Positions 1 through 8,182 of a stretch of DNA of 64,000 nt are shown here, piece by piece. Origin of the DNA: Olivibacter sp036959255 (lineage in GTDB: Bacteria; Bacteroidota; Bacteroidia; Sphingobacteriales; Sphingobacteriaceae); NCBI RefSeq assembly GCF_036959255.1, contig NZ_JAWMTI010000001.1, positions 558,001 to 622,000 on the forward strand, written 5' to 3'. Below the pieces are notes generated by a model. It ran no database searches and was not told the origin of the DNA. It was given only the letters and a program-made list of their open reading frames with translations. Made by a program: the position numbers and the translations under genes. Position 1 is the first letter of the stretch. Every line of letters starts with the position of its first letter.

Positions 1-1389
1 TTGAGTAAGCAAGCATTGATTCCTGTCAATATCGTATACAAACCCATCGTAAAAAACGCAGAAGAAATATACAATACGATTGCTGAAGCCAATAAGGACA
101 CCAATTGTATTGGCATCATTACCTGGATGCATACGTTTTCTCCCGCAAAAATGTGGATCAGGGGGTTGAATGCACTCAAGAAGCCTTTATTGCACTTACA
201 TACTCAATACAACCGCGATATTCCATGGAATAGCATTGACATGGATTTCATGAACCTTAATCAAAGCGCGCATGGCGACCGTGAATTCGGCTTTATCGTT
301 TCTAGGATGCGAATTAATAGAAAAGTCGTGACTGGTTTCTGGCAAGATGAAGATGTTGCCAAAAAAATTGGCATCTGGACCAGAGCTGCCGCGGCCTGGC
401 ATGATTGGCAAGGAGCAAAATTTGTACGCTTCGGTGATAATATGCGATATGTCGCCGTAACCGATGGAGATAAAGTGGAAGCCGAAATGAAATTCGGCTT
501 CTCGGTGAACACTTATGCCATCGGTGACCTAGTAGCTGAAATAAACAAAATAAGCGATGAGGAGGTTCTTGCCCTTGTAAAAATATACGAAGAAGAGTAC
601 ACACTTGCTGATAATGCAAAGGAAGGCGGGGCACAACGGCAACATGTATTGGATGCGGCAAAGATTGAAATCGGTTTAAAGAACTTTCTGCAAGCTGGCG
701 GATATAAAGGGTTTACGGATACTTTTGAAGACTTACACGGCCTGGTACAACTTCCTGGTATTGCAGCGCAACGGCTCATGCAACAGGGCTACGGCTTTGC
801 CGGAGAAGGTGACTGGAAAACACCTGCATTAGTACGTGCCTGCAAAGTAATGGCTTCCGGTTTGCCTGGAGCCAATGCCTTTATGGAAGATTATACGTAT
901 CACTTCGATCCCAATAACGCGATGGTACTTGGATCGCACATGCTTGAAGTGGACGCCTCTCTAGCAAAGGATAAACCGCGCTTAGAAGTTCATCCCTTGG
1001 GTATTGGCGGAAAAGCTGATCCGGCTCGCCTTGTATTTAATGCCGCCGGAGGGAAAGCATTGAACGCTTCGCTCGTGGATATGGGGAATAGGTTCCGTCT
1101 TATTGTAAATGCCGTAGAGGGCATTGATGTCCAAAATGAACTACCAAAACTACCAGTTGCACGTGTTCTTTGGAAACCATTGCCAGACATGAAAACGGCT
1201 TGTACGGCTTGGATTTATGCGGGCGGTGCACACCACACTGTTTATAGCCAAAACCTGACAAGCGAATACCTGGAAGATTTTGCTCGTATTGCAGGTATTG
1301 AATTTGTCAAAATCGATGAAAACACCAAACTTGATCAATTCGAAAATGAATTGAAGTGGAGTGAAGTGTTTTATCAAATTCAGAAATAA
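1..1389 (+). CDS. araA: L-arabinose isomerase, 5'-truncated by window edge
   Basis: This gene encodes the enzyme that isomerises L-arabinose to L-ribulose in the cytoplasm, the first step of arabinose catabolism. The 462 visible residues align by eye with E. coli AraA from about its residue 40 to the end, so roughly 35-40 N-terminal residues lie outside the window. The TTG at position 1 is therefore an internal Leu codon rather than a start. Family motifs are intact: WMHTFSPAKMW, DMDFMNLNQSAHG, FEDLHGLVQLPG, GYGFAGEGDWKT, FMEDYTYHF, LGSHMLEV and GGAHHTV. These carry the metal-binding and catalytic Glu/His residues of the family. A sugar-type symporter follows 68 bp downstream, which suggests an arabinose uptake and catabolism unit. 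Confidence 0.96.
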   Translation: MSKQALIPVNIVYKPIVKNAEEIYNTIAEANKDTNCIGIITWMHTFSPAKMWIRGLNALKKPLLHLHTQYNRDIPWNSIDMDFMNLNQSAHGDREFGFIVSRMRINRKVVTGFWQDEDVAKKIGIWTRAAAAWHDWQGAKFVRFGDNMRYVAVTDGDKVEAEMKFGFSVNTYAIGDLVAEINKISDEEVLALVKIYEEEYTLADNAKEGGAQRQHVLDAAKIEIGLKNFLQAGGYKGFTDTFEDLHGLVQLPGIAAQRLMQQGYGFAGEGDWKTPALVRACKVMASGLPGANAFMEDYTYHFDPNNAMVLGSHMLEVDASLAKDKPRLEVHPLGIGGKADPARLVFNAAGGKALNASLVDMGNRFRLIVNAVEGIDVQNELPKLPVARVLWKPLPDMKTACTAWIYAGGAHHTVYSQNLTSEYLEDFARIAGIEFVKIDENTKLDQFENELKWSEVFYQIQK

Positions 1390-1395
1390 AATAAA

Positions 1396-1427
1396 AAAGG
1401 TGGCGCAATGACTCTTTCGCCACCTTT
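1396..1427 (+). terminator. Hairpin between araA and the symporter gene
   Basis: A 10-bp perfect stem (aaaggtggcg / cgccaccttt) with a 12-nt loop lies just after the araA stop. It is followed by a short mixed T-rich stretch rather than a clean U-tract. It may act as a partial terminator or as a 3'-end stabiliser that lowers symporter expression relative to araA. Confidence 0.5.
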
Positions 1428-1457
1428 CTGCTAACCTTTTAACCTTAAAAATCCATT

Positions 1458-3155
1458 ATGGGAAAATTTGCACAAATTGATTATATCATATTCCTGATCT
1501 ACTTTGTGGTGGTGGCAGGATATGGATATTGGATTTATCGCAAGAAAAACAATGCGAATGCCAGTAGTAAAGATTATTTTTTGGCAGAGGGATCTTTAAC
1601 GTGGTGGGCAATTGGCGCTTCACTTATCGCCTCAAATATATCTGCCGAGCAATTCATTGGTATGAGTGGTAACGGCTTTACCGTTGGTGTAGCCGTAGCG
1701 GCTTACGAATGGATAGCAGCCTTAGCGCTCATCATTGTAGCGGTGTGGTTTATTCCTGTTTATCTGAAAAACAAGATTTTCACCATGCCGCAATTCTTAA
1801 ATAATCGATATAATGAAACAACTAGTCTCATTATGGCCGTGTTCTGGCTATTCTTATATATCTTCGTAAACCTAACATCAATTCTATTCTTAGGAGCTTT
1901 GGCCATTAATAATTTAGCGGGGGGTGGAAGCTTTCACATGATTGTATTGGCTTTATCGATCTTTGCAGTGATCATTACCTTAGGTGGTATGCGCGTAATC
2001 GGCTTCACAGACGTTATTCAAGTGCTTGTACTTATTATTGGAGGCGTAGCCACAACCTATGTCGCGCTTACGCTAGTAAGTGAGCACTTTGGTTTGGGTA
2101 AAGATGTGTTGGCAGGCTTCTCACAGTTGATGAAAGATTCGCCAGAGCATTTCAAAATGATCATCGAAAAACCGACAGCTTCATCTTCTCAAGAGGAAAT
2201 CAATAAATACCTTATGCTACCGGGGCTAGGGATGTATTTGGCGGGAATATGGATCGTTAATTTAAATTATTGGGGCTGTAATCAATATATTACCCAACGT
2301 GCGCTGGGGGCGGATTTAAAAACGGCTCGTACGGGGATTCTATTTGCCGGGTTTTTGAAACTTTTTATGCCAGTCATCGTGATGCTACCTGGGATCGCTG
2401 CTTATGTACTCTATAAAAACGGAGCGCTGCAAGAAGAAATGGCTCCGGGAGGGCATTTCAATCCTGACAATGCCTATTCGGCAATTTTAGGCTTCTTGCC
2501 GGACGGCATGAAGGGTTTGTCGCTGGCCGCTTTGACAGCAGCTATTGTAGCTTCATTAGCAGGAAAGGCTAATAGTATAGCTACTATTTTTACGATGGAT
2601 ATCTATAAAAAGTATATGAATAAAGATGCTTCCGAAAAGAATTTAGTAAATGTTGGAAAAATTACGGTAATAGTCGCTATCCTTGCGTCTATTCTCTTCA
2701 CGTGGGACGATATGCTTGGAATAGGTGGAGAAGGTGGATTTACTTTTATCCAAAAATATACTGGCTTTATAAGCCCCGGCGTATTGGCCATGTTTTTACT
2801 GGGTATGTTTTGGAAACGAACTACGGGAAGTGCCGCGATTGTAGGGTTGGTTATGGGATTCGTTTTATCCGTCGTTTTTAATAATTATGCACCAACGTGG
2901 TTCGGCAATGATACGTTATTGTACACCGCTTATCCGAATGGACGGGGCGCCTATGAAATCCCCTTCCAGATTTGCATGGGGCTTTCATTCTTATTCACCG
3001 TTATTGCCATGATTGCTATTAGTTTAGCCGGGCCAAAAGTAAACCCTAAAGCCTTTGTATTAGATACCAAGATGTTTAAAGTAGAACCTTCTGTGATGGT
3101 TATGATTGTATTAACTTTATTGTTAGTGAGTGCACTCTACGTAAGATTTTGGTAA
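1458..3155 (+). CDS. Sodium:solute symporter (SSS/SGLT family), probable sugar importer
   Basis: This is a 565-residue polytopic membrane protein with about 14 predicted hydrophobic helices, the length typical of the SGLT branch of the SSS family. The SGLT-like signature around residues 50-75 (SLIASNISAEQFIGMSGNG) is present, as is a conserved helix with GLSLAALTAAIVASLAGKANS (about residues 353-373). SSS proteins import sugars or other solutes with Na+. Placement directly after araA makes arabinose the likeliest substrate, but this is inferred from context and the sequence does not prove it. The gene ends at a strong hairpin, so it is probably the last gene of the arabinose transcript. Confidence 0.85.
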   Translation: MGKFAQIDYIIFLIYFVVVAGYGYWIYRKKNNANASSKDYFLAEGSLTWWAIGASLIASNISAEQFIGMSGNGFTVGVAVAAYEWIAALALIIVAVWFIPVYLKNKIFTMPQFLNNRYNETTSLIMAVFWLFLYIFVNLTSILFLGALAINNLAGGGSFHMIVLALSIFAVIITLGGMRVIGFTDVIQVLVLIIGGVATTYVALTLVSEHFGLGKDVLAGFSQLMKDSPEHFKMIIEKPTASSSQEEINKYLMLPGLGMYLAGIWIVNLNYWGCNQYITQRALGADLKTARTGILFAGFLKLFMPVIVMLPGIAAYVLYKNGALQEEMAPGGHFNPDNAYSAILGFLPDGMKGLSLAALTAAIVASLAGKANSIATIFTMDIYKKYMNKDASEKNLVNVGKITVIVAILASILFTWDDMLGIGGEGGFTFIQKYTGFISPGVLAMFLLGMFWKRTTGSAAIVGLVMGFVLSVVFNNYAPTWFGNDTLLYTAYPNGRGAYEIPFQICMGLSFLFTVIAMIAISLAGPKVNPKAFVLDTKMFKVEPSVMVMIVLTLLLVSALYVRFW

Positions 3156-3161
3156 AATCTG

Positions 3162-3208
3162 AAACAGCCCGACCCTCCATCGTTGATCAATGGAGGGTCG
3201 GGCTGTTT
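3162..3208 (+). terminator. Strong intrinsic terminator after the symporter gene
   Basis: A perfect 19-bp inverted repeat begins at 3162 (aaacagcccgaccctccat) and its second arm ends at 3208, with a 9-nt loop. The A-rich left end and T-rich right end make it a bidirectional Rho-independent terminator. It insulates the arabinose genes from the arginine cluster. Confidence 0.9.
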
Positions 3209-3328
3209 ATATTGAAAATATCGTGCGATACGCTTTTAAAGAAATCTTAAAAATGGCCCGAAGGCCCTAACATAATCAAAACAGCTCAACAAAATTGATA
3301 AAATATTACTAATTTTGTACAAGAAATG

Positions 3329-3360
3329 TTGCATAAACCAAATTTTATTTTTTACATTTG
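3329..3360 (+). promoter_or_regulatory. Bacteroidota-type promoter of the arginine cluster
   Basis: A -33-like TTG at 3329-3331 is followed after 21 nt by TACATTTG at 3353-3360, an exact match to the Bacteroidota -7 consensus TAnnTTTG. The predicted transcription start is about 3365. That gives a long (~310 nt) leader before the GNAT gene, with room for the leader peptide described next. Confidence 0.7.
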
Positions 3361-3397
3361 CAACCATTATTAATGTAAAGAAAAATTCTTTAACAAG

Positions 3398-3532
3398 ATG
3401 AATATAGCTGATATGCATATAATAATCGCTAAATCTTCCAATCCTGGAGGTGCTAGGGTTACGCCATGCATAAAGGCAACCAGTAATAAGCTTGTTTTAA
3501 GAGTCCGACGACCCATTATGCCCCGGGCTTGA
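3398..3532 (+). CDS. Putative arginine leader peptide (44 aa)
   Basis: A short open frame starts with ATG at 3398, about 33 nt after the predicted transcription start, and ends at TGA 3530-3532. It encodes 44 residues. Five are arginine (codons AGG, AGA, CGA, CGA, CGG), and four of these fall in the last ten residues (RVRRPIMPRA). The stop codon sits inside the loop of a 7-bp hairpin (3517-3544). Position, size, Arg-codon clustering near the stop and overlap with RNA structure are what a translation-dependent attenuator of an arginine operon would look like. No homology is known to me, and regulation by arginine is an inference. Confidence 0.5.
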   Translation: MNIADMHIIIAKSSNPGGARVTPCIKATSNKLVLRVRRPIMPRA

Positions 3533-3544
3533 TTCGAGGGCATA
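3517..3544 (+). promoter_or_regulatory. Leader hairpin enclosing the leader-peptide stop codon
   Basis: TATGCCC (3517-3523) is perfectly complementary to GGGCATA (3538-3544). The 14-nt loop contains the TGA of the putative leader peptide, and the left arm includes codons of its MPR tail. A ribosome paused on the terminal Arg codons would melt this stem, so it is a candidate element of an attenuation switch. Confidence 0.4.
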
Positions 3545-3559
3545 CCCACTCCACAAAAA

Positions 3560-3586
3560 ATGCAATAGCGAGTCCGGTTATTGTAT
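3560..3586 (+). promoter_or_regulatory. Second leader hairpin upstream of the GNAT gene
   Basis: ATGCAATA (3560-3567) pairs with TATTGTAT (3579-3586) over 8 bp with one G-U wobble, around an 11-nt loop. No clean U-tract follows, so it is not an obvious terminator. It may be a second element of the leader structure. Confidence 0.3.
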
Positions 3587-3677
3587 CCATCAAAATAGTT
3601 AACAAAAAGATAATCAAAATCAAACGGTAGAGCAAAATGTGTTTTATTGTTTTGTTCTCTTGGGGAATGCTCATTCA

Positions 3678-4373
3678 ATGAATACTTCAAATTTTGTTGT
3701 TATTCCAGCAAACGAATCGCATATCGGATATGCGGAGCAGATTTGCAACGAAATGGCGGAATCTGCCAAAGCGCGTGGTACTGGCATTGCACGTAGAAAA
3801 CCAGAATACATAGCCAATAAGATGCTTGAGGGGAAGGCTGTTATCGCGCTTCAAAAAGATGGCACCTGGGCAGGTTTCTGCTACATCGAAACGTGGAGCC
3901 ATGGCGAGTATGTTGCCAATTCGGGTCTTATCGTTAATCCGCTTTTCCGGAAGGAAGGATTAGCAAAAGCCATTAAAAAACGGATTTTTGATTTATCACG
4001 CGAAAAATATCCCAAGTCGAAAATATTTGGCCTGACTACCGGCTTTGCCGTCATGAAAATCAATTCGGAGCTTGGCTACGAACCCGTTCCTTATTCAGAG
4101 CTAACCCAAGATGAAGAATTTTGGAAAGGTTGCCAAAGTTGTGTAAATTACGATATTTTAATGGGTAAAGACCGTAAAAACTGTATGTGCACCGCTATGT
4201 TATGGGATCCTGTTGAAAAGGAAAAAGAGCTTCGGCAAAAAATTGAACAAAAAGCAAAAGCAAAAGAGCGTTTGAAACAAATGCAAAAAAAGCATTCTTT
4301 ATTAAAACGTATCGAATTAAGTCTGAGGAGAAGAAGTAAAATGATCGCCACTTTATTCTTAGCGTACGATTGA
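3678..4373 (+). CDS. GNAT acyltransferase, candidate first enzyme of succinyl-arginine pathway
   Basis: The ATG at 3678 was chosen because the GNAT fold begins there (VVIPANESHIGYAEQI); an in-frame GTG at 3639 adds only an odd hydrophobic extension. The 231-residue product has the acyl-CoA-binding motif A (VNPLFRKEGLAKAIKK, about residues 87-102). A Cys cluster follows (CQSC about 153-156, CMC about 172-174), and then a charged coiled-coil-like tail. It is the first gene of the arginine cluster, and the pathway otherwise lacks any enzyme to N-acylate glutamate. Because the carbamoyltransferase downstream is of the succinylornithine type, the substrate is probably succinyl-CoA plus glutamate. 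GNAT membership is clear; the exact reaction is inferred. Confidence 0.75.
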   Translation: MNTSNFVVIPANESHIGYAEQICNEMAESAKARGTGIARRKPEYIANKMLEGKAVIALQKDGTWAGFCYIETWSHGEYVANSGLIVNPLFRKEGLAKAIKKRIFDLSREKYPKSKIFGLTTGFAVMKINSELGYEPVPYSELTQDEEFWKGCQSCVNYDILMGKDRKNCMCTAMLWDPVEKEKELRQKIEQKAKAKERLKQMQKKHSLLKRIELSLRRRSKMIATLFLAYD

Positions 4374-4520
4374 GCGAATCTATTATCCACAACTTACAGT
4401 AGCGAGCTTCATTATTATTTAAAAATAAATCATTCTAATGAAACCTGCATAAATTGCCATAACAAAGGATATAAATAATTTATGCAAGCTTCATCACCGA
4501 TAAAGAACATATTTAATCAG

Positions 4521-5708
4521 ATGAAAAAGAAAGTAGTATTAGCATTTAGCGGGGGGTTAGACACCTCTTTCTGTGCCATTTACCTATCCAAAGATATGGG
4601 CCTGGAAGTTCATTCAGTTATCGTCAATACGGGTGGATTTTCGGAAGATGAACTTAAACAGATCGAAGCACGTGCTTATGAACTCGGCGTCGTTTCACAT
4701 GCTACGATCGACGAAACGCAGAACTATTATAATGATAGCATAAAATACCTTGTTTATGGGAATGTATTAAAAAATGCGACCTATCCTTTATCAGTAAGTG
4801 CTGAGCGTGTATGTCAAGCAACTGCTATCGCCAACTATGTAAAGAAGATCGACGCAAACTTCGTCGCCCATGGAAGTACCGGAGCAGGGAATGACCAAGT
4901 GCGTTTTGATATGATTTTCAATATTCTAATTCCAAATGTGGAAATTATCACGCCAATTAGGGATTTGAAATTAAGTCGGGAATCCGAGATCGATTATTTA
5001 CACAACCATGGTGTTGCTTATAGTGCTGAGAAAGCAAAATATTCCATTAATAAAGGAATCTGGGGAACTTCTGTGGGTGGAAAAGAAACCTTAACCTCTC
5101 ATGAAACCCTACCTGAAGAGGCTTGGCCAACACAGGTAACAGCCAGTGAAAGCAGGAGAATCACAATCGAATTCGAAAAAGGAGAACCTGTGGCGCTAGA
5201 CGGAGAGCAATTGGGGCCGGTGAAGGTGATACAAAAATTGCAAGCAATTGCTCAACCCTATGGAATAGGAAGAGACATTCATGTGGGCGATACCATCATA
5301 GGTATCAAAGGAAGAGTTGGTTTCGAGGCCGCTGCACCAGTTGTTATTATTAAGGCACATCATACGCTTGAAAAACATACGCTTACGAAATGGCAGTTAA
5401 GCTGGAAAGATCAGTTGGCTTCATTTTATGGAAACTGGATGCATGAAGGGCAGTTTCACGATCCAATCATGCGTGACATTGAGGCCTTCTTGCAAAGTTC
5501 GCAGGAAATGGTTAGCGGTAAAGTTTTTATTGAACTAAACCCTTATCGATTTAACGTAATCGGTGTGGAATCAGAACATGACTTAATGTCAAGTAAGTTT
5601 GGAAGCTATGGCGAGATGAATAACGCATGGACAGGAGAAGATGTGAAAGGATTCTCTAAAATCTTCGGCAATCAGGTGATGATTTGGCATAAGGTGAATC
5701 AGAAATAA
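4521..5708 (+). CDS. argG: Argininosuccinate synthase
   Basis: This enzyme joins citrulline and aspartate with ATP to give argininosuccinate, the penultimate arginine step. The start was set at ATG 4521 because the family N-terminus (KKKVVLAFSGGLDTS) begins immediately. An upstream in-frame ATG at 4482 would add 13 unconserved residues. The P-loop-like SGGLDTS lies at residues 10-16, and the AHGSTGAGNDQVRFD and YSINKGIWGTSVGGKE motifs are intact. The length of 395 aa is normal for the family. It follows the GNAT gene by about 150 bp and precedes argC by 82 bp, in the same orientation as the rest of the arginine cluster. Confidence 0.97.
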   Translation: MKKKVVLAFSGGLDTSFCAIYLSKDMGLEVHSVIVNTGGFSEDELKQIEARAYELGVVSHATIDETQNYYNDSIKYLVYGNVLKNATYPLSVSAERVCQATAIANYVKKIDANFVAHGSTGAGNDQVRFDMIFNILIPNVEIITPIRDLKLSRESEIDYLHNHGVAYSAEKAKYSINKGIWGTSVGGKETLTSHETLPEEAWPTQVTASESRRITIEFEKGEPVALDGEQLGPVKVIQKLQAIAQPYGIGRDIHVGDTIIGIKGRVGFEAAAPVVIIKAHHTLEKHTLTKWQLSWKDQLASFYGNWMHEGQFHDPIMRDIEAFLQSSQEMVSGKVFIELNPYRFNVIGVESEHDLMSSKFGSYGEMNNAWTGEDVKGFSKIFGNQVMIWHKVNQK

Positions 5709-5790
5709 TATTAGGTATGAGTTGTGTGTTTCGGATTGCTTACTTGGCACATCTCGTAACGTGCAACTGACAACTTGCAATTCATAAAAA

Positions 5791-6762
5791 ATGAATAAAA
5801 TAAAAGTAGGTATTGTTGGTGGAGCAGGCTATACCGGTGGCGAACTTTTGAGAATTCTCATTAACCATCCGTATGTAGATATTGTTTTTGTAAATAGCAA
5901 CAGCAACGCAGGGAATCCCGTTTATTCAGTACACACTGATTTATTTGGGGACACGGAGCTTCAGTTTACGGATAAACTTTCTCAACATATTGATGTTTTA
6001 TTTCTTTGCGTTGGCCACGGTGCTGCACGCAAGTTTCTAGAGGCGAATTCCATTGATGAGTCGATACGAATAATTGATTTGAGTCAAGACTATCGGTTGA
6101 AGTCGACAGCGGAAAACTTTATTTATGGGTTACCTGAACTTCAACGAGAGGCCATAAAAACGGCACAGCACATTGCGAACCCAGGTTGTTTTGCTACGGC
6201 GATTCAATTAGGTTTACTGCCTTTGGCAGCCAACGGATTGCTTCGTTCCGAAATACATATCAATGCAACAACAGGTTCAACAGGTGCAGGGCAAAGTTTG
6301 TCATCAACCTCACATTTTAGCTGGAGAAACAACAACCTTTCAGTCTACAAAGCTTTTGAGCATCAACATCTGCATGAAATAGGTGAAAGTCTTATTCAAC
6401 TCCAGTCTTCGTTTGACCAAACAATTAATTTCGTACCACAGCGCGGGGCCTTTACGCGAGGTATCTTAGCATCTACCTATTTAGAGTCGACATTATCTGT
6501 TGCCGAGGCTTACGATTTATACAGGAATTATTACGCAAATCATCCATTTACACATGTGAGTCTCAACAACATAGACTTGAAACAAGTGGTGAACACCAAT
6601 AAAGCACTAATTCATTTAGAAAAGCATGGTAATAAGCTGATGATTATATCCATCATTGACAATTTGCTAAAAGGGGCAAGTGGACAGGCGGTGCAAAATA
6701 TGAATCTTTTATTTGGATTGGAAGAAACAATAGGATTAAAGCTAAAGGCAATTGGTTTTTGA
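5791..6762 (+). CDS. argC: N-acyl-gamma-glutamyl-phosphate reductase (ArgC)
   Basis: This is the NADPH-dependent reductase that converts N-acyl-glutamyl-phosphate to N-acyl-glutamate semialdehyde. In this pathway the acyl group is probably succinyl. The Rossmann motif GGAGYTGGE is at residues 10-18. The catalytic cysteine is Cys133 in HIANPGCFAT, and the substrate-binding region contains TTGSTGAGQS. At 323 aa it is the normal short form. It lies between argG and argD in the arginine cluster. The downstream gap holds the remnant of an unrelated gene. Confidence 0.95.
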   Translation: MNKIKVGIVGGAGYTGGELLRILINHPYVDIVFVNSNSNAGNPVYSVHTDLFGDTELQFTDKLSQHIDVLFLCVGHGAARKFLEANSIDESIRIIDLSQDYRLKSTAENFIYGLPELQREAIKTAQHIANPGCFATAIQLGLLPLAANGLLRSEIHINATTGSTGAGQSLSSTSHFSWRNNNLSVYKAFEHQHLHEIGESLIQLQSSFDQTINFVPQRGAFTRGILASTYLESTLSVAEAYDLYRNYYANHPFTHVSLNNIDLKQVVNTNKALIHLEKHGNKLMIISIIDNLLKGASGQAVQNMNLLFGLEETIGLKLKAIGF

Positions 6763-6796
6763 GTTACAAGTAGTACGTTATACGTTTAATCTCAAA

Positions 6797-6901
6797 ATGC
6801 AGAATTATAAAGAATTGATTGTATGGAAAAAAGCGCATCAAGCGAAGCCTAATATCTATAAAACCAGCGCGACTTTCCCTAAAAAGAACAATGCGGCTTA
6901 A
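6797..6901 (+). pseudogene. Remnant of an S23/four-helix-bundle protein gene
   Basis: Between argC and argD a 34-codon frame begins MQNYKELIVWKKAHQ and continues NIYKTSATFPKKNN before a stop. This resembles the start of the four-helix-bundle family (23S rRNA intervening-sequence protein / S23-like, about 115-125 aa), which typically reads NYKELIVW.KA followed by a YK-x(3-4)-TFPK segment. Everything after helix 1 is gone, so this is a truncated relic rather than a working gene. The identification rests on recognising the N-terminal motif by eye. Confidence 0.6.
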
Positions 6902-6927
6902 CCAGCCACTTAACACCCATAAATCCA

Positions 6928-8064
6928 ATGAAACTATTCGACGTATATCCCATAAATCCAATTGAAATTGTAAAAGGAACGGGTTCTTATGTTTATGATG
7001 CCAATGGGCAAGAATATTTAGATCTATATGGTGGCCATGCGGTTATTTCCATAGGCCATAGCCATCCCCATTATATCCAGCGAATAACGGATCAGCTGAA
7101 CAAGATAGGCTTTTACTCAAATTCGATCGAAATACCTTTACAAAAGCAATTGGCCGAATTGTTGGGCAAAGTTTCTGATAAAAAAGATTATCAGCTCTTT
7201 TTATGTAATTCCGGGGCAGAAGCAAATGAAAATGCACTCAAGCTCGCTTCTTTTTACAATGGTCGTAAAAAAGTGATCGCATTCAAAGGCGCGTTCCATG
7301 GAAGAACTTCGCTAGCTGTATCAGCCACCGATAATCCAAAAATTATAGCACCCGTAAACGAAACAGATCATGTTACTTTCCTTCCCTTTAATGATGAGGA
7401 TGCACTGGAGAAAACTTTTGCTGAACAGGGCGAGCTGATTTCTTCGGTTATCATCGAGGGTATACAAGGGGTTGGCGGTATAAAAGTAGCAAGCCATCGT
7501 TTCCTACAAAAAATAAGACGTCTAACAGAACAGTATAATGCGCTCTTTATTGCTGATTCGGTTCAATGTGGATATGGACGTTCCGGAAAATTCTATTCGC
7601 ACGATCATGCAAGCACGCAAGCAGATATCTATAGTATGGCGAAAGGTATGGGTAATGGTTTTCCAATCGGTGCCATTTCCATTGCTCCTAAGATTAAACC
7701 CTGGTTTGGCCAATTAGGTACTACATTTGGCGGTAATCACTTAGCGTGTGTAGCAGCGCTATCCGTTTTGGAGACTTTGGAAAAAGACCAGCTAATAGAA
7801 AATGCTGCGCAAGTGGGAAGGTATCTGATGCAGGAGCTTAAAGGTTTTGATAAGGTCAAGGAAGTAAGAGGGGAAGGATTAATGATAGGCATAGAGCTAC
7901 CGGAAGCGTTAAATCAGGTTAAAAAAGACTTGCTATTTAAAAATCATATATTTACCGGTGAAGCTAAACCCAACGTGATCCGCTTGCTTCCCGCATTGAA
8001 TCTGGGGAAGAAAGAAGCAGACAGGTTTTTGGAGGCGCTGGAGGAAAGATTGAAAGGAATTTAA
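6928..8064 (+). CDS. argD: Acylornithine aminotransferase (class III, ArgD role)
   Basis: This PLP-dependent class-III aminotransferase of 378 aa converts N-acyl-glutamate semialdehyde to N-acyl-ornithine. The PLP-phosphate motif CNSGAEANENA lies at about residues 93-103. The cofactor-contacting Asp210 is in IADSVQCGYGRSG, and the Schiff-base lysine is Lys239 in YSMAKGMGNGFPIGA. Close paralogues are ornithine aminotransferases (RocD). Its position between argC and the succinylornithine carbamoyltransferase supports the biosynthetic role with succinylated substrates. Confidence 0.92.
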   Translation: MKLFDVYPINPIEIVKGTGSYVYDANGQEYLDLYGGHAVISIGHSHPHYIQRITDQLNKIGFYSNSIEIPLQKQLAELLGKVSDKKDYQLFLCNSGAEANENALKLASFYNGRKKVIAFKGAFHGRTSLAVSATDNPKIIAPVNETDHVTFLPFNDEDALEKTFAEQGELISSVIIEGIQGVGGIKVASHRFLQKIRRLTEQYNALFIADSVQCGYGRSGKFYSHDHASTQADIYSMAKGMGNGFPIGAISIAPKIKPWFGQLGTTFGGNHLACVAALSVLETLEKDQLIENAAQVGRYLMQELKGFDKVKEVRGEGLMIGIELPEALNQVKKDLLFKNHIFTGEAKPNVIRLLPALNLGKKEADRFLEALEERLKGI

Positions 8065-8182
8065 CGGAAGTGTAGGCTTCAGACAGAAAGGTAAGGATAT
8101 AAAATTATTGCGTTGTATCTCGTATGTTTTAACACTTGCAACGGGCAACACCCAATTGACAACTATTTTAAAACAACACTTA

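Noticed and set aside
3637..3681. A 14-codon frame whose stop overlaps the GNAT start (ATGA), suggesting translational coupling.
   Set aside because: It is very short, has no Arg codons and no conserved features, and overlaps can occur by chance. It was not listed as a gene.
3370..3690. A 106-codon minus-strand frame across the arginine leader region.
   Set aside because: It lies antisense to a promoter, leader peptide and hairpins that make better sense, has no recognisable domain and no promoter of its own.
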